Shown in pieces: positions 36,201-44,206 of a stretch of DNA of 64,000 nucleotides. A program made the position numbers and the translations under genes. The first letter of the stretch is position 1. Every line of letters begins with the position of its first letter. Source of the DNA: Candidula unifasciata (lineage: Eukaryota > Mollusca > Gastropoda > Stylommatophora > Geomitridae); assembly GCA_905116865.2 (NCBI GenBank), contig CAJHNH020008554.1:737751-801750 (forward strand), given 5' to 3'. Under the pieces are notes generated by a model that searched no databases, was not told the DNA's origin, and saw nothing but the letters and a program-made list of their open reading frames with translations.

Positions 36201-39200
36201 ATGGAAATGGCTTAGCGCTGTTATGAGAATGACTTCTGATATACCTGCCAAAACAGCTCTTACATGGACACCAGAGGGAAAGAGAAGACAGGGGCGCCCA
36301 AAAACAACATCGAGACGAACGATGGAAAGTGACCTGAGTGTGGCATCTTTGACATGGAAAACTGCATTGAAGATTGCACAGGACAGGAAAGCATGGAAAG
36401 TCCTCTCTGAAGCCTCATGTGCCACTAGGCATAACGAGAACTGATATATACATGAATGATTGTTAGTTATTCTGGCAGTCCAAGGTATTCGCAACATTCT
36501 TCTCAAGAACCACATCTCAGCTGCACGGAAAGATATTCTGAAATTAAAATGCACTATCACTGTAATGTTAAAAAAAAAGTGAAAGGCATGTCAGGCATGT
36601 GGTGCTAGACCCACACTTTTTATGGACCAAGTAGCAGTCGATTGTTGGTATGGTCTGAATCACACCAGTCACTTTTACAGCCGGGATACTTCCTGGTACC
36701 AATTTTAGACCAGGTCAACTTAGAAGACCTAAGTCAATGATGAAAATATCTCTGTACTGTATACTCCAAACAATTTAGCAGATGTAAACAAATATTAAAG
36801 CATTAAAAACTGCTGATATGCCATACAAGGCATACACCACAAGACAATAAGGACTAGAGCACAAGGTAGAAAAAGATGGAAAAATAACATCAGAGAAACC
36901 CTACAACAGCACAATGTGTCCATGGTGGAGGCAGCCAGAAGAGCAAAAAAGCAGAACCTTACACCAACCCCCCTTCCCTCCCCTGCACAGCGTTGATGAT
37001 ATCTGTTCTGTCCATGCTTCTTCTCACATGTGTTCGAGCACTGCTTCCCAGTTAATCCTCCAATCCCTCATTACCCTTTACGCCTGCATGACCAGGTGTG
37101 TTGATCCAGGTGAGGGAGGTTAAGTGCGATTGTTGAATGCTTTCTGCCCATTCAGAGTGCATTTTCATGGTCTGATACAAACACTGCCTGTATGGCTGTT
37201 TGCTCTAATGCCCTTGTTAGTGCTCTAGAAGAAGCGGCTATCTCCATATTCATGCTTGATGTGGTTGCCTGGTAAGTGTCCCGGCTAAACTACTTGTAAG
37301 GTCTCTTATGTCAGACGGGTCAAGAGATAGGAACCAGACAAAAAGAAACTCGCTGAAGCCTTTCAGGCAGACCAAGGGAAATCAAATGTTAGGCAAAGAA
37401 AAGTAAAGGATCTTTTTCTGTAGTGCTTCAGGCATATGATGCTTGACTCATATTTGTACTTGATGGATGTGGCCAATATTATGCTGGCCACCTTTGCTTC
37501 CCAAGGACATTGTCTGCTACCGCTGTGGTGTAGCCCCTATATGACTGCCTGCAGATCTGAAGGTCATGAGAGTACAGGCCCTTTTTCATAAATGATGCTG
37601 GCTCCCAGGTCAACCCGGAGTTAAACAGATACCAGATATTGTCCTGGGAAGTAAAGGTGGCCATGTAATGTTAACCTCATTGCCTACCGAGTGCCGACTG
37701 ATCTATAAAATATAGGTCTAGCCATAAATGAGATAAATGAAGGATTTGCTGAGATCGGATGTGTTGGGCGGAAAGACATATGCATCGCAGCCTAGCTGAA
37801 TACCATAACAAACATGTTAGACTACACTCATAGTTTTATGGATAAATAAGAGCTCAATGGATGATGACGCTGACCGCCTTTACTTCCCAGGATACAAGGC
37901 GGTACCCATTTTAGGCTGGGGTAACCTGGGAGCCAAGGTAAATTTTAAAAACCATAGCCTCAATGAGGATTTGAACTCAGGACCATCTGGTTCATTAGGT
38001 GAGCATCTAACCACTAAGCTAGAGTAGCTCTCAAGCTAAATGTAAGTAAAGTAAAGGACTCTTTTTACAACAGTGGTGAACTGGGCATATGATGCTAGAC
38101 TCAACATTTTTACAGACCAATCAGCACTTGATGAGTGATGTGGCCAGCAGCATCATGCCATGTTAAATGCATATTAACATTAATGAGAGTTTTGTCTTCT
38201 AACAGATATAGTTACCTCTCCCTCTGGCAAGTTCAGTTTCTGCTGCACAGTTGAAGATAAATTCCACAGAAGTGGAAAGCCACCAAACCACAATATAAGC
38301 TGCAAACATTTAATGTTTTATTAGTCCCATATATAAATGGTGGATTGTGTCATTAACATATGTTAAATGATTCCCAGAAATTACCTTTCATTCTAGAGGG
38401 GAAAAATTGTACTAGACAAACTGAACTTAACAAAAGCTTACAAAAATACAAGCATACACAGTTTTTAGGAACAGATTTAAGAGGGTTTGTGGTTACTTCC
38501 ATAAAAGGATAAAATGTATCTCTATTCATATCATTAAGTCTGGGCAGTTATAGTGTTCCATCTCACACGATCACCACATATCGTTAAGTATGGGCGGTTA
38601 TAGTGTTGCATCTCACACGATCACCAGAATCACAGTTCAAGTCAGCATTCTTGTCTTACCCAGGCCATTCTGGTAATAATCTTTCTACCTCCCCTTTGCT
38701 CTTAAAAACAAGTTTGCTATCTGTTACCACATTTTTCAATGTAATCCTTCTAATAACATATTGAAAAAAAAAACATTGTATTGCTATATTTAATTGCTCT
38801 AAGAGTTTGTAGTTTTCATCTGCCTTTTGGGAAGCCTGCCATATCTGCTTTTCTGTAAGCTCTGATAATCTGTACATTTTCTCAGAAACCACATTTTCTT
38901 GAGCCCTTATCTGTTTTTTAGCTTGTTTGCTTATTGTCTACATCAGTGATTCCCAAACTGTGTGCCCCCGTGCCCCGGGGAGCCGCGACCTCTTCACAGG
39001 GGCGTCGCAAAATATTCGAGGATACGCGAGTTTTATTTGTTTTGATCTCTTACATATGAATAGTCATACTTTTGCTTAGATGAGGGCCGCCGCGGAATTT
39101 TTTTTTCAAAAGGCGCCGTGACTAAGACAAATTTGGAAAACACTGGTTTACGTTTCAGATGTATGTCAAATCATGATTTATCTTGGAATTTTTGAAGAAG

Positions 39201-41756
39201 AAGGTTCATCATTTCTTTCTCTTTCGGCAGTGACCATACAGGTGGGGTGACTACAGCCATTCTCACTTTAGTGTGATTGTTATCCTCGTGTCAGGGAACT
39301 TGAGATGTTGACCAACAACTATATTATGGATCCTCTCACGCTCAGTCTACCACCTGCTCCCATGTTTTGTTTCATACTGTTCCGATAAAGGGACTACACT
39401 GGTACCCTATCTTGCTTAAGTTAAAGTCAAGAGGAGAAGCACATCATGTAAAAGAATATCGTGTTAAAAAAAAATATGTATATACCAATAAACATATGGT
39501 GAGCTGACTGGCAGTGAATGACTTAAGGGAACAAACACAAATGAATAGAAGAACAAAGCATACCGTTGACTCTATCTGACTGTACAAACTATGCCAGAGG
39601 CCAAATGTACTTTTATCCAAGTGGTAGCTTCTTGCTTTGTCAAATATGTCCTGCTCCATCACACCATTGAGTTCTGAGGGAACTCTGGAGCTTCGTTTAG
39701 CTACACTTCGCTGAAATCAGTAACAGAAAAACCAAGATTTTGAAAATTTGAAAAAGTTACTAATGACAACCATAACTTTTCTTTGATGATTTAAAAAGTG
39801 TCTAATGATTATATTTACCATCAATTTTTATCTACCAACTGTGTCACATTTCTCTTTGCTGAAAAGTGATTGAAACCCTGTTTTGATGGTTAAAGGGAAG
39901 AAAATTAATTATACTGCTTCGTTTGTATCTAGTGATTACTTTCCTTGAGGTATAAAAAAAAAACTGTTTCCTTGATTTAGACATTGAGTGACTGCAGATA
40001 ATTTTTTTTTTTAATGCTGTAACATAAATCAAAAAAGCAGAGGACTTTTACACCTGCATGTTTGCTCAGTGGCCAGGAGTTCCATTCTATGGATATTTCT
40101 AAAACCTGCTCAAGACTCAAAATTTCTTCGGCCGCATCTTCTATTCTTCTAGTTTATTAAAAGTTTAAGAGAATTTCTTGGATGAAAAATGTGAAAATAT
40201 ATAATTTGTAAGCTTCTTAAAGGGTGAACAGATTAAAGATACATTAAAAATAAACATCACTGTCTCTGAAGCAAAGCTTTTCCATAAGGCGATGAAGAAA
40301 TATCTGGTGGTCTCTGTTCAGTGTGTGATACATTCTTATGTCGTGAACTAGTTAAAGGACTAACCTGTCATACCATTAGGGTGATGCCTATCTGTCAAAA
40401 ATGACTTCTTTCTCAGTCATAAAATTTAGAGCATTGTCTGACTTCGATTGGGATTGATCATGGCCTCGAACAGTATCTAAAAAGTGGAGACATTTCTTTT
40501 TTTTTCCTTCCCTCCACAATCAAACTATAATGGGACTTAGATGTGGTACACATTTTACTAAAATTCTTGAATGATGCAACTGGGGGTGGAGGCGATCAGG
40601 GGATACTCAACACTCAGAGATATGACTGCAAGTGCTGAAGACAAGATGGGCATGAGGCGCTTAAGTAAGGGAATCAAGAGAGCTGTGATGTCAGTACCTT
40701 ACTCATGAATGATTACTGACTTGACAGACTTGTCAAGATTCAAACATCATTGTCACTCATTGTGTTAAATGAATCGAAAATTAAAGATGACGGTCTAAAT
40801 TATTACTATTATTATTAACAGTTATTTACTACCAACTGACCAACGTTTTGATTTTTTAAATCATATATATATAATTTTAACCTTTAAGTGTTTTATTTTC
40901 TTTACTTATATACTAGCGACTACGGTGTTCGGCAATTTGCGGTCTTTTGGCAATTTCCGTTACCCTGGAAACCGTTGGAAACTTGCTTCGCAAATGTCGG
41001 CTGGGGTTTCGGGATGGGTCCTAACCTAATCTCTCATGAAATTTTGCGATTGGTGTGATTTTCACCCACTATAAAAAGCTGAAAACGGCGGGAAGGAACC
41101 CGATTAACAGAGAATGTCTTGTCTACGACAGCCGGAAGTCCTCTGTTTTTCTGTTACATCAGTTTGATTGAAAATAGTGATAAGTATTCCGGGTTGGCTT
41201 TAGGCTTTAACTGTTACTGGTCCTGGTAATGCTAGTTATAATTGAATTCTCTGTCCAATTTTACATTTGTGATTGTGTATAAAATTTCTTTCTGAACAGT
41301 GGCTTGGTAGATGTACAGTGACATTTTTCAGGCAATCGCTGGCTCAGAAGGTGGCTGTATCTCATTGTCTGCCATCTTGTCCAATGACAGTCCAGTGTAA
41401 ACAAAGCTAAACAAAACGATAAGTGCGCAGTTTGGTTGCGCAGAGAAAACCTTGCTTCTAAGACGCAAGTTTTAGCAGCTGCATTCTACATCTCATCTCC
41501 ACAAAAACCTACATATCTCAGCTCAGAAATGACATACAAGCCTAAATGAGGTACCGTTGGAAAGAGATTGTTTACAGCTATCTAACTGTGCTGGTTTTAT
41601 TGGTGTAGAGATTTTTGAAAATTTGACTAAAGACTAAAGTACTAGTTTTTTTTTACAAACCTGTCTGAACGCAAGGTAAGTCTCCCATAAAAATGTTACC
41701 CAAGAAAAAATTAGCACAGCATTGAAAATCGTGTTCGCGTCTATACTTGAAAGCAT
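20971..41756 (-). CDS. ZMPSTE24: CAAX prenyl protease 1 (ZMPSTE24/Ste24), complete gene of ten coding exons
   Basis: The spliced product is 499 residues (human 475). Ste24 enzymes are multi-pass ER and inner-nuclear-membrane zinc proteases that cut the AAX tail from farnesylated proteins and make the second cut of prelamin A. Seen here: TM1 with [14 protein letters not shown] (residues 15-30), [18 protein letters not shown] (129-146), [12 protein letters not shown] (183-194), [16 protein letters not shown] (205-220), [11 protein letters not shown] (252-262), the zinc motif HELGH (355-359), and the third ligand in SRKFEFQAD (E434), then WHFSHPP. All ten exons have GT-AG borders; all introns are phase 0 except the sixth (phase 1). 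Extra length sits in an acidic/lysine-rich loop (about 280-345) just before HELGH. The C-terminus KKTQ fits a KKXX ER-retrieval signal. The first ATG was chosen because it gives the family's short N-tail; a start at 41867 would add 37 residues. Confidence 0.97.
22310..22440 (+). repeat. Family A repeat, head only
   Basis: TGTGGGTTCCGGGTCGCAGT, ACAGACCCACTGC and TGTAGGAGGTGACCAATTAGG match the first third of family A. The body is missing. Confidence 0.6.
22488..22628 (-). CDS. ZMPSTE24: ZMPSTE24 coding exon 9
   Basis: Residues 374-420, [16 protein letters not shown]...[23 protein letters not shown] (two membrane stretches), ending GAG|GTTTGT. Confidence 0.96.
22622..22800. repeat. Short duplication around the exon 9 acceptor plus AT-rich microsatellite
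   Basis: The stretch AGGAACAGGTTAACCTGYAAATG, which includes the exon 9 splice acceptor region, is repeated upstream at about 22692-22715, followed by TATA-rich microsatellite. Confidence 0.6.
23100..23500 (-). repeat. Family D SINE with a 28-bp minisatellite inside
   Basis: Body parts of family D (GTTGGGTCGACCTGGGAGCT, GATTTGAACACAAGACTTC) surround five copies of a 28-bp unit (GGTTGATATGGTCAACATCTC) at about 23168-23308. GGTTG recurs at 23176, 23204 and 23232. The unit corresponds to the SINE's own TGATGTGGTCAACATC region, so it grew from inside the SINE. Confidence 0.7.
23880..24104 (-). CDS. ZMPSTE24: ZMPSTE24 coding exon 8 (zinc-binding HELGH)
   Basis: Residues 299-373. The first half is an acidic, repetitive loop ([15 protein letters not shown].., ending KKKKKGC). 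The second half is [19 protein letters not shown], with zinc ligands H355 and H359 and catalytic E356. The donor is CAG|GTAAGT. Confidence 0.97.
24554..24994 (+). mobile_element. 5'-truncated RNase H-type LINE with 13-bp TSD
   Basis: The 441-bp insert lies between exact copies of CATCTAGGAAGAA (24541-24553 and 24995-25007). It reads [29 protein letters not shown] and YDLRRKARW, the RNase H end of the LINE, with later frameshifts. The 3' tail is ATTCAACATTCAACAT. It lies in ZMPSTE24 intron 7, in antisense, next to exon 7. Confidence 0.88.
25028..25182 (-). CDS. ZMPSTE24: ZMPSTE24 coding exon 7
   Basis: Completes codon 247 (Gly) and gives residues 248-298: [29 protein letters not shown], then the start of the acidic loop. 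The donor is CAG|GTACAT. A 5'-truncated LINE ends only 33 bp downstream of it in transcript direction (24994). Confidence 0.95.
25341..25633 (+). repeat. GAA-tailed SINE-like repeat, family A
   Basis: CCCGGGTGGGTTCCGGGGCC through GAAGAAAAAGAAAAC. Near-matching flanks (AACAGTAT / AACGGTAT) fit a target duplication. It lies in ZMPSTE24 intron 6, opposite to transcription. Confidence 0.8.
25754..27574 (+). mobile_element. 5'-truncated LINE (no RNase H), pseudogenised, in a minisatellite
   Basis: The 1.8-kb insert is bracketed by ACAGAC (25748-25753 and 27575-27580). In order, across frame breaks near 26280 and 26360, a stop near 26519 and another break near 26965, it encodes: a linker with [18 protein letters not shown] motifs [38 protein letters not shown] and FADDQALI, then a C-terminal domain ([32 protein letters not shown]). 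It ends in a GAA run. The catalytic FADD box is intact. RTE- or CR1-like; the clade is not settled. Confidence 0.85.
27575..27700 (+). repeat. 33-bp minisatellite, about 3.7 copies
   Basis: The unit ACAGACTTGTAGTATCATGG + TGTTTAGAGGGGT is repeated. A diverged unit (TTTTTAGAGGGGTACAGAC) remains on the other side of the LINE at 25735-25753, so the array was split by the insertion. Confidence 0.85.
27984..28277 (-). repeat. GAA-tailed SINE-like repeat, family A
   Basis: Reverse copy with a CTTCTTCTTCGTCTTC tail at its left end. It is flanked by TCTGATT (27977-27983 and 28278-28284). The unit is 294 bp. Confidence 0.82.
28385..28480 (-). repeat. Family A repeat, tail fragment
   Basis: TTCTTGTTCTTTCTTTGTG, CTGGCTGTAAACTTTGGCGG and TTCCAGAACCTGAGTGCTGC match the last third of family A in reverse. 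Confidence 0.65.
28780..29130 (-). repeat. Family D SINE copies (composite)
   Basis: Two decayed segments (about 28785-28890 and 28955-29130) carry GTGCTAGACCTGCATTTT, GGCTGACCTTCAAGCCAAGG and CATTTGAACTCTAGACC, as in reverse family D copies. Confidence 0.55.
29214..29355 (-). CDS. ZMPSTE24: ZMPSTE24 coding exon 6
   Basis: Residues 200-246 plus one base. It reads [17 protein letters not shown].. and ends FVVE with a phase-1 donor (G|GTAATT). Confidence 0.95.
29930..30140. repeat. Unclassified dispersed repeat, shared with 45.83-46.0 kb
   Basis: TACACTCTCTCAAACTACTG, CATTGCTTACCTCTTGCC and CCAGTATGTTTTTATAGGAG correspond to TACACTGTCTCAGACTGCTG, CATTGCTTACTTCTTGCTC and CCAGTATGTGTTTTATAAAAG at 45.85-45.97 kb. 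The order is the same, so this is a dispersed repeat, perhaps the antisense strand of a LINE. Confidence 0.55.
30158..30345 (+). repeat. tRNA-headed SINE, family C
   Basis: CTGTGGCTTAGGTGTGCGAA (A box), CCAGGTTTGATCCCAGC (B box) and GGTTTCGACAGACG match the 8.4 kb copy. Confidence 0.72.
30350..31480. other. Intron 5 sequence of ZMPSTE24 (part that lies below exon 5)
   Basis: No exon is seen. A reverse family D head fragment lies near 31310-31370 (AAGTGTCTAGCCACTGTGC). Confidence 0.45.
31490..31853 (+). mobile_element. 5'-truncated LINE, 3' end only
   Basis: Flanked by ATGTAAAAT (31481-31489 and 31854-31862). It reads [27 protein letters not shown] and SGRPRKI, matching the last domain of the LINE at 27.2-27.5 kb, and ends in GAAGAAGAAGAAG. 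It lies about 140 bp from exon 5, antisense to ZMPSTE24. Confidence 0.82.
32005..32157 (-). CDS. ZMPSTE24: ZMPSTE24 coding exon 5
   Basis: Residues 149-199, [12 protein letters not shown]...[12 protein letters not shown]...VSL, after TTTGCAG and ending CTG|GTAAGT. Confidence 0.96.
32995..33245 (+). repeat. tRNA-headed SINE, family B
   Basis: It starts GGATCTCAGAGGTGAAGTGG and TCAAGCCATTTGCCTCACG, continues AAGGTTGTTGGTTCATTTC (B-box-like), and ends TGGGATAAAACCCGGTGCAA. It matches 42.31-42.62 kb. Confidence 0.72.
34072..34188 (-). CDS. ZMPSTE24: ZMPSTE24 coding exon 4
   Basis: Residues 110-148, [11 protein letters not shown]...[17 protein letters not shown].. (a family signature), ending CAG|GTAGGG. 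Confidence 0.96.
34414..34655 (-). repeat. Family A repeat, diverged
   Basis: TTCACCGGCTGTAAACTTC, TTGTTCATCCACTTCTGGAC and CCAGAACCTGAATCCTGCAC match family A in reverse. The head end is poorly kept. Confidence 0.7.
34659..34900 (-). pseudogene. LINE C-terminal fragment, third family
   Basis: The minus strand reads [21 protein letters not shown] and [15 protein letters not shown], the GRxRGRPRxxW-type end of a non-LTR polyprotein. Confidence 0.65.
34950..36458 (+). mobile_element. 5'-truncated LINE with 13-bp TSD
   Basis: Exact ATTGTTAGTTATT copies (34937-34949 and 36459-36471) bracket 1509 bp. The insert codes for most of a reverse transcriptase and the C-terminal domain, and lacks a poly-A tail (it ends TGATATATACATGAATG). 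It lies in ZMPSTE24 intron 3, antisense to the gene. Confidence 0.92.
35161..36444 (+). pseudogene. Reverse transcriptase of the LINE, long open frame
   Basis: About 427 open codons (an ATG at 35224 gives 406 residues). Motifs in order: [84 protein letters not shown] (intact FADD), [21 protein letters not shown] and, at the end, [14 protein letters not shown] plus [14 protein letters not shown]. Upstream, [15 protein letters not shown] is in another frame; one base is missing at a run of A near 35147. The RT proper is unbroken, so this copy is fairly young but non-functional because its 5' part is absent. No RNase H domain follows. Confidence 0.88.
36590..36775 (-). repeat. Family D SINE, truncated
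   Basis: GGTGCTAGACCCACACTTTTTA, CAAGTAGCAGTCGATTG and GACCAGGTCAACTTAGAAGA match reverse family D. Confidence 0.65.
36800..36985 (+). pseudogene. LINE 3' fragment
   Basis: ACTAGAGCACAAGGTAGAAA and CCTACAACAGCACAATGTG are close to 27.41-27.54 kb of the intron 6 LINE (GTAGAGCACGGGGTAGACC, CTACAACAGCACGATGTG). It is a short 3' piece. Confidence 0.65.
37420..38165. repeat. Cluster of family D SINE pieces
   Basis: At least four segments: 37425-37505 (-), 37520-37735 (+, with CCTGGGAAGTAAAGGTGGCC and GACTGATCTATAAAATATAG), 37815-38030 (-, with B box GATTTGAACTCAGGACC) and 38060-38160 (-, truncated). They lie just upstream of exon 3 in transcript order reversed, within intron 3. Confidence 0.65.
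38216..38299 (-). CDS. ZMPSTE24: ZMPSTE24 coding exon 3
   Basis: Residues 82-109, starting [15 protein letters not shown] (second membrane segment) and ending LPEGE. The acceptor is TTTGCAG and the donor GAG|GTAACT. Confidence 0.93.
38530..38635 (+). repeat. Tandem duplication, about 51 bp, two copies
   Basis: TTATAGTGTTCCATCTCACA and TTATAGTGTTGCATCTCACA occur with the same flanks (ATTAAGTCTGGGCAG / GTTAAGTATGGGCGG). Confidence 0.8.
38944..39145. mobile_element. Short hAT-type MITE
   Basis: Ends CAGTGATTCCCAAACTG and (reverse complement) CAGTGTTTTCCAAATTTG. The 8-bp flanks GTCTACAT / GTTTACGT match at 6 of 8. The interior is GC-rich with GGGGAGCCGCGACCTC. It has no coding capacity and lies in ZMPSTE24 intron 2. 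Confidence 0.75.
39564..39710 (-). CDS. ZMPSTE24: ZMPSTE24 coding exon 2
   Basis: Residues 33-81. It follows a TTTCAG acceptor and ends ACG|GTATGC. It contains the family stretch [19 protein letters not shown]. Confidence 0.95.
39850..41560. other. Intron 1 of ZMPSTE24, no further exon seen
   Basis: AT-rich to about 40.9 kb, then a more GC-balanced stretch (40.92-41.56 kb) with no clear repeat or frame. Confidence 0.45.
41661..41756 (-). CDS. ZMPSTE24: ZMPSTE24 coding exon 1
   Basis: Residues 1-32, [11 protein letters not shown]...LAFRQ, ending CAG|GTTTGT. It holds the first membrane segment. Confidence 0.92.
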
Positions 41757-42045
41757 TGTGTCCTGGTAGGAAATGTTCAGCTGCACACAAAAACTGTAAC
41801 TATCTAGAACAATTGCTAGAACCGTTAAAATACAACTTGCAATGGCACGTAAAGCAGAACGTATCACGTCTCAGTCAGGTTCTGCTAGGAAATGGAAATC
41901 TTATCTGTTAGAAGTTCGTTACCATCACATACGGTGTTTATGTAATTGACACCCTCTCCTTTATAATTTGTTATTGTTCATCTTGATCGTGTCTGAGATC
42001 ATCATCTGGAAAAAACACCAGCTCTGACTATGTTCTAAACATACA

Positions 42046-42253
42046 TTTCTTCTTCTTCTTCTTCTTCTTCTTCTTCTTCTTCTTCTTCTTCTTCTTCTTC
42101 TTCTTCTTCTTCTTCTTCTTCTTCTTCTTCTTCTTCTTCTGCTTCTTCTTCTTCTTCTTCTTCTTCTTCTTCTTCTTCTTCTTCTTCTTCTTCTTCTTCT
42201 TCTTCTTCTTCTTCTTCTTCTTCTTCTTCTTCTTCTTCTTCTTCTTCTTCTTT
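42046..42253 (-). repeat. (GAA)n / (CTT)n tract, about 205 bp
   Basis: Some 68 CTT units with one CTT to CTG change near 42141. It directly abuts a LINE RNase H remnant (42254-42313). The long Glu/Arg frames over it are artefacts. Confidence 0.95.
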
Positions 42254-42313
42254 GTAAAGAACCATCAGTATAAACGTGGCATTTATCTAGCCTAGGGTTT
42301 TTATCTATCAGTT
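42254..42313 (-). pseudogene. RNase H remnant of a LINE
   Basis: The minus strand reads KLIDKNPRLDKCHVYTDGSLQ, i.e. the first RNase H motif (YTDGS), cut off on one side by the GAA tract and on the other by a SINE. Confidence 0.6.
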
Positions 42314-42496
42314 TAGGGATCTCCGTGGCATAGTGGTCAAGCCGTTTGCCTCGCGCTCTGAAGGTCTTGGTTCCTTTCACCGTGACGTCGTTTAGATCAC
42401 GAGTGCAATATGTACATAGATCCTTGGGGGTCGTAGCTAGAGCTACGAAGGTCGTGCTCTCTGCGACGCTTTCAAGAGGAAGCTAGCTGTTCTGTG

Positions 42497-42573
<77 letters not shown>

Positions 42574-42625
42574 TAAGCCATGTGGGATAAAACCCAATGC
42601 ACCTAAGTCGATCCTTACATCTTTA
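42314..42625 (+). repeat. tRNA-headed SINE, family B, with a GA microsatellite inside
   Basis: A-box-like GTGGCATAGTGG (42325-42336) and B-box-like GGTCTTGGTTC (42363-42373). The body matches 32.99-33.24 kb (CTCTGCGACGCT.., GGGATAAAACCCAATGCA). A GA run of about 70 bp (42500-42572) has expanded within it. Confidence 0.75.
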
Positions 42626-42821
42626 TGTTTATATGTAACTTGTTATACCTCTAATTCTGCCATACCGTTACACCACGTGGTACATTCTCTGACTAATGTG
42701 ATAATGACCTGATACAATCTGCTGTTAATTTCGGATTCTAATTGTACTAATGTCTCACAATATCAAGATGTCAACAGTCCATCATCCCTCTTTCACCTCT
42801 TTTTATTCTTTCTCTTCGCCA

Positions 42822-44206
42822 ACGCAACCGTCTTGTGATGTTCTTTGGACAACAGGATTGTTAGAGCCGATGTTCCCAGACTCAAAATAAATGGCAGTAA
42901 CATCAAAAAAAGAAAGCAGACTGCGGTACCTGGGAATCACATTTGACAGAAGTTTGTCTTTCAGGGATCACATAGAAGAGGTTGTGACAATAGCTCAAAA
43001 AGGTCTAAACGCACTTAAGATTATGGCGGCGATGGACATAGAACAGAGAATGCTGTTCACACTTTACCAGCACTTAATCATCTCAGTGATTGATAAGGGA
43101 CTGGGGTTACTCACTATCTCGAAGAGTCAGCTAGAGAAACTGGAGCGCATACAGAATGAAGCTATGCGGCTGATCCTGGGTTGTACAAGAGACACCCCGA
43201 TTGTGTGCATTGCTGACTATTGCAGATAGGCTAAAGGTGCTGCAGGCTAAGTCATACTTCAGAGAAGCTGCAGAGAGGGAACACCCTCTGTATAAAGTCT
43301 TGGTTGCAGGCAAGGGTCAGGGGCTGAAAACTGGAAAATCGTGGATGGCTCAAGCAGAAAACACAATAAGACAAGTATACATGCTGAAGAACATTGGGCT
43401 AAGAGAGTAGTGGGTCAGAGTACCAGCGGGAAAGTCTGACTTGTGTAGGGTTATGATAACATTGGGCCGTGTTTACAGAGTGGCCAACGGGTGCTACGGA
43501 GGTTGAAGTCCAACAATTGATTCACGATAATTCACACCCAGGTGATCTGATAATCTATACAGATTGTTCAGTATTGAGAGGAAAGAGAAGTGCCGGGGAG
43601 TTCGCAGCGAAAGCCAATGGAAAATCTTTAGCGCAAGGCAGCCTAGCATATGACAACACATCTTACATGAGAATGGAGGTGCAGGCGGTAACTGCAGCTC
43701 TCCGGTGGCTAGATAACGAGATGCTTACATGTGTCGTAGTTGTAACAGACTCTGAAAGCATACTGAAAAAGGTGAAGACAGGGATGCTTCGAGCAGAGTG
43801 GCTAGCTTCACTGGAAAGGTCACGGGTGGTGAGCATACTTTGGATCCTTTCTCCAGGCAATACCGGCGTGGTGGGTAATGAACAGGCAGACAGATTGGCT
43901 AGATCCACACCACTGGGTGGTGAATTGATACATGACAAGGCAGATGTGGTCAAGGCCCTCTGGGAACAAGCAACAAAATCAGTAGAGAAAGAAGATTATT
44001 ATGGCCTGGAGAGAATGAGGCACCTGGGTGTAACCAGAGGGTTTGGCCATCTCACTACACTTAGAGGAAAGGCAAGACGGACTTTTACCCAGATTGTAAC
44101 CGGTACCATCAGTATTGGAACTCTGAGCTGGCTGCTGAAGAGGAGGACGGAGCATGCATGGGAATGCCCCAAGTGCTGTGCTGTCAATTCTTGACTCAAC
44201 TCTCAT
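42822..44206 (+). mobile_element. 5'-truncated RNase H-type LINE (I/Nimbus-like)
   Basis: Two frames: 42891-43229 (RT thumb and connection, RLRYLGITFDRSLSFRDH, LERIQNEAMRLILGCTRDTP), then after a frameshift near 43225 an RNase H frame. TCGCCAA occurs at both edges (about 42816 and 44206), perhaps a short target duplication. The end is ECPKC..S followed by TTGACTCAACTCTCA. It lies between ZMPSTE24 and DHX33. Confidence 0.8.
43469..44194 (+). pseudogene. LINE RNase H domain, intact 241-codon frame
   Basis: RNase H motifs are all present: DLIIYTDCS (first Asp), YMRMEVQAVTAAL (Glu), VVTDSESI (second Asp) and GNEQADRLA (last Asp). The usual YTDGS is YTDCS. The C-terminal part ends with a Cys-rich HAWECPKC. 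It is free of stops, so this copy is younger than the fragments at 8.5, 9.4, 10.3, 15.7, 24.6 and 53.1 kb. It is not a host RNase H gene: there are no introns, LINE RT lies upstream and family copies lie nearby. Confidence 0.85.

Noticed and set aside
38656..38892. 78-residue minus-strand frame in ZMPSTE24 intron 2
   Set aside because: No family is recognised, and it lacks splice signals in frame with the gene.
41961..42380. Long arginine or glutamate frames
   Set aside because: They are produced by the CTT/GAA repeat; only the short YTDGS piece is meaningful, and it is a LINE remnant.
43469..44194. A host ribonuclease H gene
   Set aside because: LINE RT lies just upstream, there are no introns, and several decayed copies of the same sequence occur in the window.
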